DNA of 32,917 bases, taken from contig DASYZB010000001.1 in NCBI GenBank assembly GCA_035946615.1, forward strand, positions 1 through 32,917, written 5' to 3'. Positions 8,406 through 17,369 of the stretch are shown here, one piece after another. Position 1 is the stretch's first letter; each line of letters opens with the position of its first letter. The position numbers and the translations under genes were made by a program. The notes beneath the pieces are model-generated. The model was given only the letters and a program-made list of their open reading frames with translations, was not told the origin of the DNA and ran no database searches. Source of the stretch: Verrucomicrobiia bacterium. GTDB lineage: Bacteria > Verrucomicrobiota > Verrucomicrobiia > Limisphaerales > UBA8199.

Positions 8406-8765
8406 TTAGCCGCCATTTTTGGTCCTGCGCCAGCGGCTTAAACGCCAGAAGAGGAGGCCAAAGAAAATGGCGCCGCAGGTGTTGACGCCTGTGGTGTAGC
8501 CCAGTTTGTAGCTCACACCAGTGTTATTTTGAGAGTAGATGGTCACGTTCCGCCCGACCAGCAGGTTCGGGAGCGACATCGGCATCAATGCGCCCTGTAA
8601 GACTCCCCGGGTGAAGCCGGCGGGGCGCGATGAGCGGTCAAACGAGGCGGACAGACGATTCAGAACCGCCCCAATTGCAAAGGCCAAGAGGACAACCAAC
8701 AACAAACGTTGGAGAGCCCTCCACCAGCGCACCCGCGAGCCGGTTTGGATTTTTATGTCAGTCAT
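8406..8765 (-). CDS. Small two-TM membrane protein of unknown function
   Basis: About 119 aa from the ATG at 8765 (MTDIKIQTGSRVRWW). The frame is open further upstream but that part overlaps the end of the hybrid kinase gene, so I use the internal start. Two hydrophobic segments are visible, about residues 17-36 (LQRLLLVVLLAFAIGAVL) and 95-107 (CGAIFFGLLFW). Between them is a loop with 'NLLVGRNVTIYSQNNTGVSYKLGYTTG', and a basic tail RWRRTKNGG follows. Basic residues before the first segment and after the second predict both termini in the cytoplasm. I do not recognise a family. It lies between the kinase and trxB on the same strand. Confidence 0.6.
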   Translation of the reverse strand: MTDIKIQTGSRVRWWRALQRLLLVVLLAFAIGAVLNRLSASFDRSSRPAGFTRGVLQGALMPMSLPNLLVGRNVTIYSQNNTGVSYKLGYTTGVNTCGAIFFGLLFWRLSRWRRTKNGG

Positions 8766-8841
8766 CTGTCTCAGCCAAAGAGCATGTTTTCCAAAAGCGG
8801 GGAGAGGCAAGGAGAATGTTTTGGAAAGTATGAAGGAGGAA

Positions 8842-11800
8842 TTATGAGGGATGAAAGGCTCCATCGAGGCAGGAACGGATGGTGTCCAGCAGGCGCGATG
8901 GGTTGCAAGGTTTAGCCAAAAATCGGGCATTGATGCGCCGGACGAACTCGGTATTTGTGCCGAGTAAATCGCCGCTATAGCCGCTCATAAAAGCGACTTT
9001 GAGCCCGGGCTTCTCGAGGAGCAGTCGTTCGGCCAATTCGCGACCGGTAACGCCGCCCGGCATCACCACATCCGTCAACAACAGGTCCAGTTCCTTGGCG
9101 CGGGAGAGCCAAAGCCGGAGCGCCTCGGCCCCGGAAGGGGCCTCGAGCACCCGATAGCCGTGCTTTTCCAGAATCCGAAGTGTCAAGGCGCGAACCGAGT
9201 CGTCGTCTTCGACCAGCAAAATGGTTTCCGTTCCGCCCGGCGGTTTTGTTTGGGTCGGCTCTTCCTGCGGTTGAGTCACCGGAGCGTCCACACCTGGGAG
9301 GAAGACGCGGAAAGTGGAACCGACGCCCGGCTGGGTGTTGACATCGAGCCAGCCCTGGTGCTGGGCGACGATGCCATAAACGGTAGCCAGACCAAGACCG
9401 GTGCCTTTGCCGGCCACTTTGGTGGTGAAAAAGGGCTCGAATATCCTGGGTAAATGCTCCGGGGCAATGCCGGTGCCCGAGTCACGCACAGTGAGGACGG
9501 CGAACTGCCCGGGGCGGGCCTCGGCATGGCTGGAAAGGGAGTCCTCGGTGAAGGCCGCCGATTCAGTGGCAATGACGAGCTGGCCGCCTTTGGGCATGGC
9601 ATCACGGGCATTGACGACAAGGTTGACCAGCACTTGCTCGATCATGCCCGCATCGGCGCGGATGGCAGGAAGCCGGGCTGCATAGGTGCATTGCAATTGA
9701 ATGTCCTCACCGATAATGCGCTTGAGCATTTTGGTGAGGTTGCCCACGACATCATTGAGGTCCAGGACCTGGGGCTGCATGACCTGTTTGCGGCTGAAGG
9801 TAAGCAATTGGCGGGTGAGGTTGGCGGCCCGCTCCGCCGCTGTGGTAAGCTGTCCCAGGCACTCGACATTCTCACTGTTGAGATGGGCTGGTTCCATGAG
9901 AATCAATTCAGCATTGCCACGGATAACGGCGAGGAGATTGTTGAAATCGTGAGCAATGCCCCCGGCCAATTTGCCAATGGCGTCCATTTTCTGGGCCTGG
10001 CGCAGTTGCTCTTCGAGTTCCTTGCGCTGGCCGATGTCCTGTTTGATAGCGATGTAATGGGTGATGATGCCGCTCTCATTGCGAACCGGGGTGATGGTCA
10101 TCTCCTCGCTATAGAGGCTGCCGTCCTTCCGTTTGTTGATTATCTCTCCGCGCCAAACTTTCCCTGAACTAATTGTTCCCCAGAGCACGCGGTAAAACTC
10201 CGGCCCATGCTCGCCGGACTTGAGGACGCTGACGTTTTTTCCGACGAGGTCCTGGGAGTTGTAGCCGGTGAGCCGGGTGAGGGCGGTGTTGTGCCACAAA
10301 ACGGTTCCCTGTGGATTGGTAATGAGAATCCCATTGGCGGCGGATTCGAGGGCGGCGCCCTGGAGTTGGAGCTCTTCACGCTGCGCAAAGAACTCGGTTG
10401 CGAAGGCGAGGTCGTTAGCCAGTTGTTCGAGCAGTTTGATGTCTTCGGAATCAAAGCAGTGCGCTTCGGCGCTATAGAGAGCCAGGACACCATTGGGGCC
10501 GCTTTTGAAGCGTAATGGAAAGGCAGCAACTGAACGGTATCCATACTCTGCCATGGCTGAACGCCAGGGGGCGACCCGTGGATCGGCCTGCACGTCGTTG
10601 CAAACCTGGTATTTTCCCTCTCGAATCGCTGTGCCCGCAGGACCAAGGCCTTCGGGTTGGTCGGCGGCGGTCGAGACCCGCAAGTTCCGAAGGTAACCTG
10701 GGTGAAAGCCGAAATGGGCGAGAGGCTTGACCATGCCGGTAGCCAGGTCCGGCGCCCCAACCCAGGCCAATCGGAACAGTCCGGCTTTGACGGCAATGCG
10801 GCAGGCCTGCTGATAAAGGACCTCGGGCGAAGGCGAACGAACAATTAGTTCATTGATTTTGCTCAGGACCGAATAAAGCCGGTTCAGACGCAGAATGCGT
10901 TCGGAGGCACGTTTATGCTGGAGGGCATTGGCCAAAACCTGGCCTGTCATGGCCAATAATCCCACGTCATCTTCGCTCCACAACCGTTCCTCACGGGTAG
11001 TGTCCAATGTCAAAACCCCGATGAGCGAATCTCCGTAAACCAGCGGGGCGGCCAAAAGTGATTTTATCTGGAGTGCATGAAAAAGCTCTCGTTCGGCCTG
11101 TGCCTCAGGGGGCAAATCCTGCATGTCGGGCAGGTTGACCAGCTCGGAGCTGGTAAACTTGTCCTTAAACCAGGAGAACGGTTGGGAGGCGAAGACATTG
11201 AGCCGGGCGATGTGGGTAGCAACGCCCTTTGCGGACCATTGGTGTGTGTTCTGTGCGGTGCGGGAGTCTGGGGTTAAGCAATAGAGACAAGAGTGGTCGG
11301 CGCCGGTGAAGGTGCCGATAATTTCCAGAGCGCGTCCAATGGCGGTGTCTGTTTGGCGCGGAGGCAGGTTGATGAAGCTGGCGGACAAGGTGGAGACGAG
11401 CTTATCTCTCTCGGCGCGATGGAGGAGGGATTCCTGGGCCTGGATTCGGTCGAGGGCGCCGCCGCAGTGATCGGCCAGGGCTTGCAGGGTTTCGAGGCTA
11501 TGCTGATCGTAGGCGGCAGAGGTGTAGCTTTGAATCGATAGAATGCCAATGACACTTGCGCCGCTTTTGACGGGCACAAACAAAAGGGATGCGGAAGGCC
11601 GCGTGACGTCGCCAAAAGGCACGGCATCAGGCAGCAGGCGGCCGGCTTGTGTGCGCAAGAGCAGTTGGCCACCCTGTTGGAGAACGCGGCGCACCAGCGG
11701 GGATGGCGGTTTCTGATGAAAGGCCGGAAACTCAGCCAGATTCTCCGCGCGCCGCCCATTGACAACATCTGCGCTCAGCACGCTCCGAAGGACATCTTGC

Positions 11801-12078
11801 TGCGCTGAATAAAGAGAAAAGCTGCAAGAATCCCAGCCAAGCAACTTGTCTGCAACATCCACAATGATTTGTGCGGCGGCCCGGGCCGTTTTGGCCACCG
11901 CAAGGCGGTGGCCCAATTGGGAGAAGGCCTCGATGCGCGCCTCGACGCCGTTGGTGGCTTTGAGCAAAGGCTGTGCGGAGGAAGCGCCGCGCGGAGTTCG
12001 GCGGCCAATGTTCCTGCTTAGGGCAGCGGTTATGCCCGGGAAGGGCTGCTTGGGTTTCGGAGGGCGTCTGAGCTTCAT
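8842..12078 (-). CDS. Hybrid sensor histidine kinase, GAFx3-PAS-HisKA-HATPase-REC
   Basis: A 1078-aa cytosolic kinase starting at ATG 12078, which overlaps the preceding response regulator's stop as ATGA. Domains by inspection: GAF about 45-210, GAF 220-390, GAF 404-566, PAS 574-684 (ending in a PAC-like '[18 protein letters not shown]'), HisKA with phospho-acceptor His710 in [10 protein letters not shown], HATPase 810-930 (N box [11 protein letters not shown] boxes DSGTGIA and GKGTGLGLA), and REC 951-1074 with phospho-acceptor Asp1003 ([11 protein letters not shown]). There are no membrane segments, so it senses a cytosolic or diffusible signal through the GAF/PAS array. The internal REC implies a phosphorelay needing an Hpt protein or another receiver; no Hpt gene is in the window. 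Confidence 0.93.
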   Translation of the reverse strand: MKLRRPPKPKQPFPGITAALSRNIGRRTPRGASSAQPLLKATNGVEARIEAFSQLGHRLAVAKTARAAAQIIVDVADKLLGWDSCSFSLYSAQQDVLRSVLSADVVNGRRAENLAEFPAFHQKPPSPLVRRVLQQGGQLLLRTQAGRLLPDAVPFGDVTRPSASLLFVPVKSGASVIGILSIQSYTSAAYDQHSLETLQALADHCGGALDRIQAQESLLHRAERDKLVSTLSASFINLPPRQTDTAIGRALEIIGTFTGADHSCLYCLTPDSRTAQNTHQWSAKGVATHIARLNVFASQPFSWFKDKFTSSELVNLPDMQDLPPEAQAERELFHALQIKSLLAAPLVYGDSLIGVLTLDTTREERLWSEDDVGLLAMTGQVLANALQHKRASERILRLNRLYSVLSKINELIVRSPSPEVLYQQACRIAVKAGLFRLAWVGAPDLATGMVKPLAHFGFHPGYLRNLRVSTAADQPEGLGPAGTAIREGKYQVCNDVQADPRVAPWRSAMAEYGYRSVAAFPLRFKSGPNGVLALYSAEAHCFDSEDIKLLEQLANDLAFATEFFAQREELQLQGAALESAANGILITNPQGTVLWHNTALTRLTGYNSQDLVGKNVSVLKSGEHGPEFYRVLWGTISSGKVWRGEIINKRKDGSLYSEEMTITPVRNESGIITHYIAIKQDIGQRKELEEQLRQAQKMDAIGKLAGGIAHDFNNLLAVIRGNAELILMEPAHLNSENVECLGQLTTAAERAANLTRQLLTFSRKQVMQPQVLDLNDVVGNLTKMLKRIIGEDIQLQCTYAARLPAIRADAGMIEQVLVNLVVNARDAMPKGGQLVIATESAAFTEDSLSSHAEARPGQFAVLTVRDSGTGIAPEHLPRIFEPFFTTKVAGKGTGLGLATVYGIVAQHQGWLDVNTQPGVGSTFRVFLPGVDAPVTQPQEEPTQTKPPGGTETILLVEDDDSVRALTLRILEKHGYRVLEAPSGAEALRLWLSRAKELDLLLTDVVMPGGVTGRELAERLLLEKPGLKVAFMSGYSGDLLGTNTEFVRRINARFLAKPCNPSRLLDTIRSCLDGAFHPS

Positions 12079-12662
12079 GGCGGTTGGGTGCTTGCCGCCG
12101 GCGTGGGCTCGAGCGCATCGATTTCGCTTTTGAGCTTGTTGAAACAATCCGGACAATAGCTGTGGGTGAAGCGGGCGTCGGTGTGCTCGGCAACAAAGGT
12201 TTCGACCTGATGCCAATAATTCTGGTCATCCCGCACCTTTTTGCAGAGGCAGCAGATGGGAAGCATGCCGGCCAATTGCTTTACCTGCGATTGGAGGCTC
12301 AAGATGCGTTCAGCCACCACCAGCCGGGCGGCCAGAACCTCTTGATCAAATGGTTTGGTAATAAAGTCATCTGCCCCGGCGGCCATGCCATCGAGGTAGC
12401 TGGATTTTCCGCCCACCATCGTCAGCAAGATGAAGTAAGTATAATGAGAACGATTGGCTTGGCGTATCCGCCGGCACAAGTCCAGTCCGTCTATCTCCGG
12501 CATGAGCATGTCCGAGATAACTACGGGCACACTGCCTTTATCGAAAAGGGTTAAGGCCTCCAGACCATCGGCGGCCAGGGTGACTGCATGGCCGAGCCGT
12601 TTCAGGCTTCTCTCGAGGGCCATCCTGCAAATCCGGTCATCATCGACGATTAGGATATTCAT
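12075..12662 (-). CDS. Response regulator with C-terminal four-cysteine module
   Basis: 195 aa. The receiver domain occupies residues 1-120, with acidic pocket DDD at 7-9, phospho-acceptor Asp51 (VVISDMLMPEIDG), Thr81 and Lys103 (TKPF). A short helical linker (LQSQVKQLAGMLPIC) leads to a compact module, 'CCLCKKVRDDQNYW' ... 'HSYCPDCFNK', in which Cys137, Cys140, Cys170 and Cys173 could bind a metal. This module appears at the C termini of various PAS/REC signalling proteins, but I know of no defined function. There is no DNA-binding domain. Overlap with the hybrid kinase gene makes them likely partners. A 235-nt gap precedes the gene and probably holds the promoter. Confidence 0.88.
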   Translation of the reverse strand: MNILIVDDDRICRMALERSLKRLGHAVTLAADGLEALTLFDKGSVPVVISDMLMPEIDGLDLCRRIRQANRSHYTYFILLTMVGGKSSYLDGMAAGADDFITKPFDQEVLAARLVVAERILSLQSQVKQLAGMLPICCLCKKVRDDQNYWHQVETFVAEHTDARFTHSYCPDCFNKLKSEIDALEPTPAASTQPP

Positions 12663-12733
12663 GGGGTTGCCCGGCTCGCGGTCTCACAGGGCAAGCTCTG
12701 TGCGCTTTCGGCCAAGGCACAATGAGCCGGCCG

Positions 12734-12752
12734 CTGTCTCGTTCTGAGACAG
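12734..12752. promoter_or_regulatory. Palindrome upstream of the Cys4 response regulator
   Basis: CTGTCTC (12734-12740) and GAGACAG (12746-12752) form a perfect inverted repeat with a 5-nt centre, 72 nt upstream of the start of the Cys4 regulator. No T-tract follows, so an operator is a better guess than a terminator. The rest of 12663-12897 shows no convincing gene. Confidence 0.3.
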
Positions 12753-12897
12753 TTGCCATCCAGTAGCAGGATCTTTCTGACTGTGACTCTCATAATCGCC
12801 TGAACTCGACGCGGTTTAAACTTTGACCGCAGAAAGCATACCTGGGTTCGCGAGGCCGAAACCTCTAAGAGCAAGAAGCGTGCAAACCTGGTAAAAA

Positions 12898-13566
12898 CTA
12901 CGGATTCCGGGCTTCTGCCCAGCGGATAGCATAACGGACGAGGTCGGTACCTGTATGGAGTTGGAGCTTTTTTTTGATATTGGCGCGATGGACCTCGACG
13001 GTTTTGATGCTCAGGTGAAGGTGCTCGGCTATCTGGCGTGTGCCCTGGCCGCGGGCAATGAGTTCGAAGACCTCGAATTCACGGTCGGAGAGTTGCTCGA
13101 TGGGTGAGCGGGTCGCTGGGGCGCGATGGCCGGAGAATGCCTCGAGGATTTGGGCCGACATTTTATCGCTGACATAGATTTTGCCGGCCAAGACCTGGCG
13201 GATGGCGTCCATCAGCTTTTTGCCCCCTTCCTGTTTCATAATATAACCACGTCCGCCGGCGCACAGGACGCGTTCGGCATAGAGGGCTTCGTCATGCATC
13301 GAGACGACCAAGATGGGGAGGTTCGGGTGGATGGTATGGATGTCCTTGATGAGTTCCAGCCCGCTGCGATCGGGCAGGGAGATATCGACCAGAATCAGGT
13401 CGGGGAGTTGCTTGGAGAGGGCGCTGAGGGCTTGGGTGGCATTTTCGGCCTGGCCGCCGGTCAGCAAGTCCGGTTCGTGTTCGATCAACTGGGCCAGGCC
13501 CTCGCGCATCATAGGGTGGTCATCGACAATGAGGATGCGTTTCCGGCCTGTTGCGCCCGTTTTCAT
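12898..13566 (-). CDS. NarL/FixJ-family response regulator (LuxR-type HTH)
   Basis: 222 aa. The receiver domain spans about 9-125, with acidic residues Asp15-Asp16, phospho-acceptor Asp61 (LILVDISLPDRSG), Ser94 and Lys114-ish switch residues. A LuxR-type helix-turn-helix spans 155-215: 'LSDREFEVFELIARGQGTRQIAEHLHLSIKTVEVHR'-like segments are visible with the standard 'SIKTVEVHRANIKKKL' recognition region. It is a transcription activator controlled by phosphorylation. Its ATG shares one base with the stop of the HisKA_3 kinase upstream (TGATG), a classic cognate pair arrangement. Confidence 0.95.
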   Translation of the reverse strand: MKTGATGRKRILIVDDHPMMREGLAQLIEHEPDLLTGGQAENATQALSALSKQLPDLILVDISLPDRSGLELIKDIHTIHPNLPILVVSMHDEALYAERVLCAGGRGYIMKQEGGKKLMDAIRQVLAGKIYVSDKMSAQILEAFSGHRAPATRSPIEQLSDREFEVFELIARGQGTRQIAEHLHLSIKTVEVHRANIKKKLQLHTGTDLVRYAIRWAEARNP

Positions 13567-14999
13567 CAGGATTCCTTTTGAATCGGAGGGCGCAGAGGGA
13601 GCGAGCAGGTCACGCGCATGCCGCCCTGGACATTCGGCTCGATGGAGAGCCGCCCTCCAATCAGCCCGGCGCGATGTTGCATAATGCGCAAACCCATTCC
13701 GTTTTGCTTGGGGAGAGTTTGGGAAAAGCCGTTGCCATTGTCGATGACAGTCAGCAGGAGGCGCTCGGGGTCGGATTCCATACGGATGACAATATGAGTG
13801 GCTTTGCCATGGCGGATGGCATTGGAGACGGCCTCCTGGGCGATACGATAAAGGTGAGTGGCGGCGGCAGGGGCACAGGGCGGACTGCGGTGCGGGGCTT
13901 CAACACGGCATGAAACCCCAAACATCTTCTGCGCGCTGGAGGCCAGTTCCTCGAGGGCCGAGGCCAACCCTTCGGTCTCAATGGTGACTGGGGACAAGCC
14001 GCGCGCCAGGGAACGGGTTTGGCCGATGGCTTCGCGGACGTGCCGGGCAATTTCACCCGCGCGCGCGGCGTCGGCCTTGGATTTGGGGGCCAACTTTTGT
14101 TCGAGAACCTGGCTCATCAGCTCGATGCCGGCCAGGTGCTGACAAATGCCGTCGTGGAGGTCCTGGCCGATGCGGCGGCGCTCCTGGTCGCTGATTTCCA
14201 GGACTTCGCGTTCGAGCCTTTTGCGCTCGGTAACATCGCGGAAAATGATGAGCCAGTGAGTTGGCTTTCCGGACTGGTCGCGCACGGGCCCGATGCGCCA
14301 CTCGCCCCAGCGCTCGCCCTGAGGGGTGAGGTAGGTGGAAAGCTCTTCGAGGGCGGGAACACCCTGGGGCAAGCCGGCGCGCAATCTTGCGGAGACCTGT
14401 GAGAGGCCGCTTAAGGCGCTCAAGGGGCGGCCAATGACTTTCTCCGGGGCGTAGCCTGTGGCCTGAGCAAAGGCTGGATTGATATAGACCACCTTGGGGT
14501 CGGGCGCTTCGGCGTTGGTGATTAAGACGGCGCTGAAGCCCTGCTCGACCACGCTGCGCACCACGCGCACCTGCTCCTCGGCTTCGGCAAGCCGGCGCTC
14601 GTTGGTGAGCTGGTCCAGGGCCCGTTTGACTACTTCCGGGACGAACTGGAGGAAATCGACATCCTTAACCAGATAATCCCGGGCGCCGCGTTTCATCATC
14701 TCAACCGCGACGCGCTCGTCGCCCTGACCGGTAATGATGATGAAAGGCGGACAGCGGTTATCGGCGGTGAGTTGCTGAACGAGTTGTTTGCCGTCAATAT
14801 CCTGAAGCTTCAGGTCCAGCAACATCAACTCGACCTGATCGCGCGCCAGCCAGTCCCGGGCCTCTTTGCCCGAGAGGGCGGCAGCGGTGGAGAACCCTTC
14901 GCGCTGGAGGGCCTTTTGGATAAGGCGCACCAACCCGCGGTCATCATCGACGATGAACACGGTCGCCTGGCCTTGCTGCTTGCCGGTCCGGGCATTCAT
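13566..14999 (-). CDS. REC-PAS-HisKA_3 sensor histidine kinase
   Basis: 477 aa from the ATG at 14999 (MNARTGKQQGQATVFIVDDD). The open frame continues to 15230, but that stretch translates palindromic repeat DNA. An N-terminal receiver spans 12-125 with phospho-acceptor Asp62 (MLLDLKLQDIDG). A PAS domain spans 145-260 (VYINPAFAQATGY ... FRDVTERK), and the HisKA_3 dimerisation motif carries His282 (QERRRIGQDLHDGICQHL). A HATPase_c domain runs from about 375 to 470 (EAVSNAIRHG, DNGNGF). This is the NarX/DegS-type kinase class that pairs with LuxR-type regulators, and the overlapping downstream gene is one. The N-terminal REC suggests control by another kinase in the island. Confidence 0.93.
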   Translation of the reverse strand: MNARTGKQQGQATVFIVDDDRGLVRLIQKALQREGFSTAAALSGKEARDWLARDQVELMLLDLKLQDIDGKQLVQQLTADNRCPPFIIITGQGDERVAVEMMKRGARDYLVKDVDFLQFVPEVVKRALDQLTNERRLAEAEEQVRVVRSVVEQGFSAVLITNAEAPDPKVVYINPAFAQATGYAPEKVIGRPLSALSGLSQVSARLRAGLPQGVPALEELSTYLTPQGERWGEWRIGPVRDQSGKPTHWLIIFRDVTERKRLEREVLEISDQERRRIGQDLHDGICQHLAGIELMSQVLEQKLAPKSKADAARAGEIARHVREAIGQTRSLARGLSPVTIETEGLASALEELASSAQKMFGVSCRVEAPHRSPPCAPAAATHLYRIAQEAVSNAIRHGKATHIVIRMESDPERLLLTVIDNGNGFSQTLPKQNGMGLRIMQHRAGLIGGRLSIEPNVQGGMRVTCSLPLRPPIQKES

Positions 15000-15095
15000 G
15001 GAGCCGGTCGGCGCATCAAAGCGTGTTTGGTAAATGGTTTCAGCCTCCTCATGCCACTTGAGTCCGTGTCGCTCCACAGATAGGAGCGCAAGGCA

Positions 15096-15307
15096 GGAAA
15101 CCGTTGAAAACGGTTTCCTTTGCTGCTCGGGTCCGCCAACACCCCGCTGAAGCGGGGTGTTAATGAGAGTCGCACAGCCCTGAAGAATCCGGTCGAGCGC
15201 ACCCTCGTAGTCGAACTGCGGGAAAAGCAATGACTAGTACTATAACAGAGAAGTTTCGAGACAGAGGGCCTCCTCTCCCTAGCCCTCTCCTCCAAAGGAG
15301 GAGAGGG
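15096..15307. repeat. Three perfect hairpins upstream of the HisKA_3 kinase
   Basis: The 452-nt gap 15000-15451 carries three perfect short hairpins. GGAAACCGTT-GAA-AACGGTTTCC lies at 15096-15118. AACACCCCGCT-GA-AGCGGGGTGTT lies at 15138-15161. CCCTCTCCTCC-AAA-GGAGGAGAGGG lies at 15283-15307. Read through, the second gives the peptide string 'NTPLQRGV', which I remember from many spurious ORFs in Verrucomicrobia, supporting dispersed repeats. No other gene is supported in the gap. A promoter for the downstream kinase may also lie here. Confidence 0.8.
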
Positions 15308-15451
15308 AATTGCTTTCCGACGCATGTGAGGAAACTTGGCTGCCAGTTTACTAGAACGAGGAGGATAAGCAGCCTGAACATTTTTGAAAGACGTTCGCAG
15401 GCGCATGGGGTTTGAGAGGGTTCCAGCTTCGGAAGACGCGTCTGACTTTGC

Positions 15452-15904
15452 TCAGGAGTTGCCGTCGATCTCCGGGACTTTTACCAGAGAGATGTACAGG
15501 CCCAGGCTTTTGATCGCTTCTGCGAACTTATCATAATCGACCGGCTTGACGATATAACTGGCGCAGCCGATGGCATGGCAACGTTCGACCTCGCGCGGGT
15601 CGTCTGTGGTGGTGAGCATGATGACTGGGATTTTGCGCAGTTCGGGGTTCTCTTTGATCTGGCGCAGCACCTCAACTCCATCGACCTGCGGCATGCGAAT
15701 ATCCAGCAGCAGGAGGTAGGGTGTGTCATGCGCCCGGTGCGACCCGGCCCCGCGCCGGAACAGGAAGTCCAATACCGCTTGCCCATTGGCAAAGCGCTCG
15801 ATCTTGTTGTGCAGGCCCCCACGCGTCAGATTTTTCTCAATCAACCGCGCGTGGCCGGCGTCGTCTTCAGCTATCAGAATCACCACTTCGCGAGCCTCAC
15901 TCAT
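15452..15904 (-). CDS. Rcp1-type single-domain response regulator
   Basis: 150 aa consisting of a receiver domain only. Acidic residues Glu13, Asp14 and Asp15, phospho-acceptor Asp68 (LLLLDIRMPQVDG), Thr98-Thr99 (MLTTTDDPREV) and Lys119 (VKPVDY) are all present. The insertion before the acceptor (FRRGAGSHRAHDTPYLLLLD) and the 'ENPELRKIPVIMLTTTDDPREVERCHAIG' style are typical of the Rcp1/cyanobacterial-phytochrome regulator family. These relay phosphate or modulate kinases rather than bind DNA. It sits at the head of the signalling island, separated from the kinase by the repeat block. Confidence 0.93.
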   Translation of the reverse strand: MSEAREVVILIAEDDAGHARLIEKNLTRGGLHNKIERFANGQAVLDFLFRRGAGSHRAHDTPYLLLLDIRMPQVDGVEVLRQIKENPELRKIPVIMLTTTDDPREVERCHAIGCASYIVKPVDYDKFAEAIKSLGLYISLVKVPEIDGNS

Positions 15905-16049
15905 GAGGTGAGATTAAAGCTGGTTCTATGGAATGGGCAAGCGTCTTGGGCTGCGGCAGTCCTCCTAGAGGGAAACATGCAGAAAGAAACAGGAGGAAAC
16001 GGAGAGAACGGAGGTTCTTGAAGCACTTTTGTGATGTGCAATCAACCCT

Positions 16050-16175
16050 CATTGAGCATTATGCATTGAGCATTTTCCATTTTTTAATGCACGCGGGTCT
16101 GCAGGATTCTCAGCGCCTCCGTAAAACAATCAGAGGCCCCAATAAAAGCCAGAGCTTCCTGACGTCGGCTGCTAC
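16050..16175. repeat. Direct repeat and candidate dispersed repeat in a 300-nt gap
   Basis: The 300-nt gap 15905-16204 holds no supported gene. CATTGAGCATT occurs at 16050-16060 and again at 16064-16074. On the - strand, 16175-16149 (GTAGCAGCCGACGTCAGGAA...) would translate as 'SSRRQEAL', a string I associate with a very common intergenic repeat in Verrucomicrobia. The assignment to a repeat family is from memory and untested. Confidence 0.5.
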
Positions 16176-16204
16176 GGACTCTGGGCGGGCTGGGGTTGAG
16201 CAGG

Positions 16205-16729
16205 TCAGTTTCCAACCGGGACCACAACCGTACCGCTGGCGCGTTCAAATAACGGCTTAGCTTCCGGTTTGAAGGGTTGGAAGAGTGAAACGCGCCCCGG
16301 CTCAGCAAGGACACCTGCGGTGCTGGAAACGGCGGTGACGGTGGGCTGCTCGAAGAGGGGATTAGGAGCTGGGGTTGCAGCTAAATTGGCGATGGGCACA
16401 TTGTTCTGGCCCGGTGGCACAATAGCGAAGGAGGCGGTATCGGCCTTCTCTGAGAAAACAACACCAGCGACCAGCATCCCGCAGATACCCATCGCAAAGG
16501 CGCCGGCGACCAGCGGTTTGGCTTCCAATGCGGCCAAAAGCCGTTGCAGCCAAGGGGCATCCCACGAGACCCAGTCCAGGATACTCTCGTTTGCCAGGGG
16601 CTCACCGGCGCGGATGCGGGCGATAACCTGGGTTGAGAACGTGTCAAAATACCCGGCAGAGGGCTGCTCGTAGCGTTTCAAGACGAGCAGCCGGCGCAAA
16701 GGTTGGAAGTTGTCCTGCTCAGGATTCAT
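16205..16729 (-). CDS. Single-TM protein downstream of ECF sigma factor, possible anti-sigma
   Basis: 174 aa. A soluble N-terminal half (1-72) contains 'YEQPSAGYFDTFSTQVIARI', a pattern common in proteins encoded next to ECF sigma genes of this phylum. It is followed by one membrane segment at about 73-92 (LVAGAFAMGICGMLVAGVVF) and a proline/alanine-rich extracytoplasmic tail. The start is 4 nt after the sigma stop, so the pair is co-transcribed. Topology and context fit a membrane anti-sigma factor, but the zinc-binding HxxxCxxC motif of ZAS-type anti-sigmas is absent and I see no sequence proof. Confidence 0.75.
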   Translation of the reverse strand: MNPEQDNFQPLRRLLVLKRYEQPSAGYFDTFSTQVIARIRAGEPLANESILDWVSWDAPWLQRLLAALEAKPLVAGAFAMGICGMLVAGVVFSEKADTASFAIVPPGQNNVPIANLAATPAPNPLFEQPTVTAVSSTAGVLAEPGRVSLFQPFKPEAKPLFERASGTVVVPVGN

Positions 16730-16733
16730 AAAG

Positions 16734-17369
16734 TCATTTCAAATAATCGGACAAGTATGCCTGGAGTTGCTGGCGAGCGTAAAAGAGCCGGGACCGCACG
16801 GTTCCAATATTGCAGTCCATAATTTCGGCAATCTCTTCATGTGATAAACCCTGCACATCGTGCAATGTCACAACCAATCTATGAGGTTCTGACAGCTTCT
16901 GCATGGACTCGTTCAATTTTTCCTGCAATTCGATCAAATTCACCTCGCGCCGCGGCGTCTTGTCGGAAATCAAGGCCATCAGGTCTGGGTCGTGTTCGGC
17001 ATTGAAATCGAGATCATCGAGGCTAATTTGGGCTCTATTCTTGCGTTGTTTGAGGAAGTTAATGGTTTTATTAACGGCAATGCGATAAACCCAGGTGTAA
17101 AAGCTGGAGCCGCCTTTGAATGATTTGAGGGCGTGGAAGGCCTTAATGAAGGCCTCTTGAGCCAGGTCATTGGCATCCTCATGATTGGAGGTCATGTGGT
17201 AAACGGTCGCGTAGATGCGTTCCTGGTAGCGTCGCACCAAATCATCGTAGGCGCCCAAATCCCCTTTGCGGGCCCGTTTGACCAACTCCATCTCCTCGGG
17301 CACAGGTGCGGGCGCCGGGCTTTCCGGTTCACTGGGTCCCTTGCGCCTGACTGGTTCGGTCATAATCAT
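16734..17369 (-). CDS. RNA polymerase ECF-subfamily sigma factor
   Basis: 211 aa. A proline-rich N-terminal extension (about 1-25) precedes sigma region 2 (30-110), which includes 'DLAQEAFIKAFHAL' and the promoter-melting segment 'YTWVYRIAVNKTINFLK'. Region 4 (about 150-205) contains the helix-turn-helix 'LSHEEIAEIMDCNIGTVRSRL'. It directs RNA polymerase to a specific promoter set. The ATG at 17369 overlaps the stop of the polyprenyl diphosphate synthase gene (ATGA). A second ATG two codons later is an equally good start. A one-TM protein follows 4 nt downstream, a typical sigma/anti-sigma layout. Confidence 0.95.
   Translation of the reverse strand: MIMTEPVRRKGPSEPESPAPAPVPEEMELVKRARKGDLGAYDDLVRRYQERIYATVYHMTSNHEDANDLAQEAFIKAFHALKSFKGGSSFYTWVYRIAVNKTINFLKQRKNRAQISLDDLDFNAEHDPDLMALISDKTPRREVNLIELQEKLNESMQKLSEPHRLVVTLHDVQGLSHEEIAEIMDCNIGTVRSRLFYARQQLQAYLSDYLK

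Noticed and set aside
9454-10167. A 237-codon + strand reading frame
   Set aside because: It is antisense to the kinase and PAS domains of the hybrid kinase, and long antisense frames are expected in GC-rich coding DNA.
12659-12874. A 71-codon - strand frame between the two response regulators
   Set aside because: It has no ribosome-binding site or family features, its residues look random, and it overlaps the next gene's start; I treat the region as a promoter gap.
15000-15230. Extension of the REC-PAS-HisKA_3 kinase upstream of 14999
   Set aside because: The extension translates palindromic repeat DNA (for example 'NTPLQRGV'), and a normal receiver domain begins just after the ATG at 14999.
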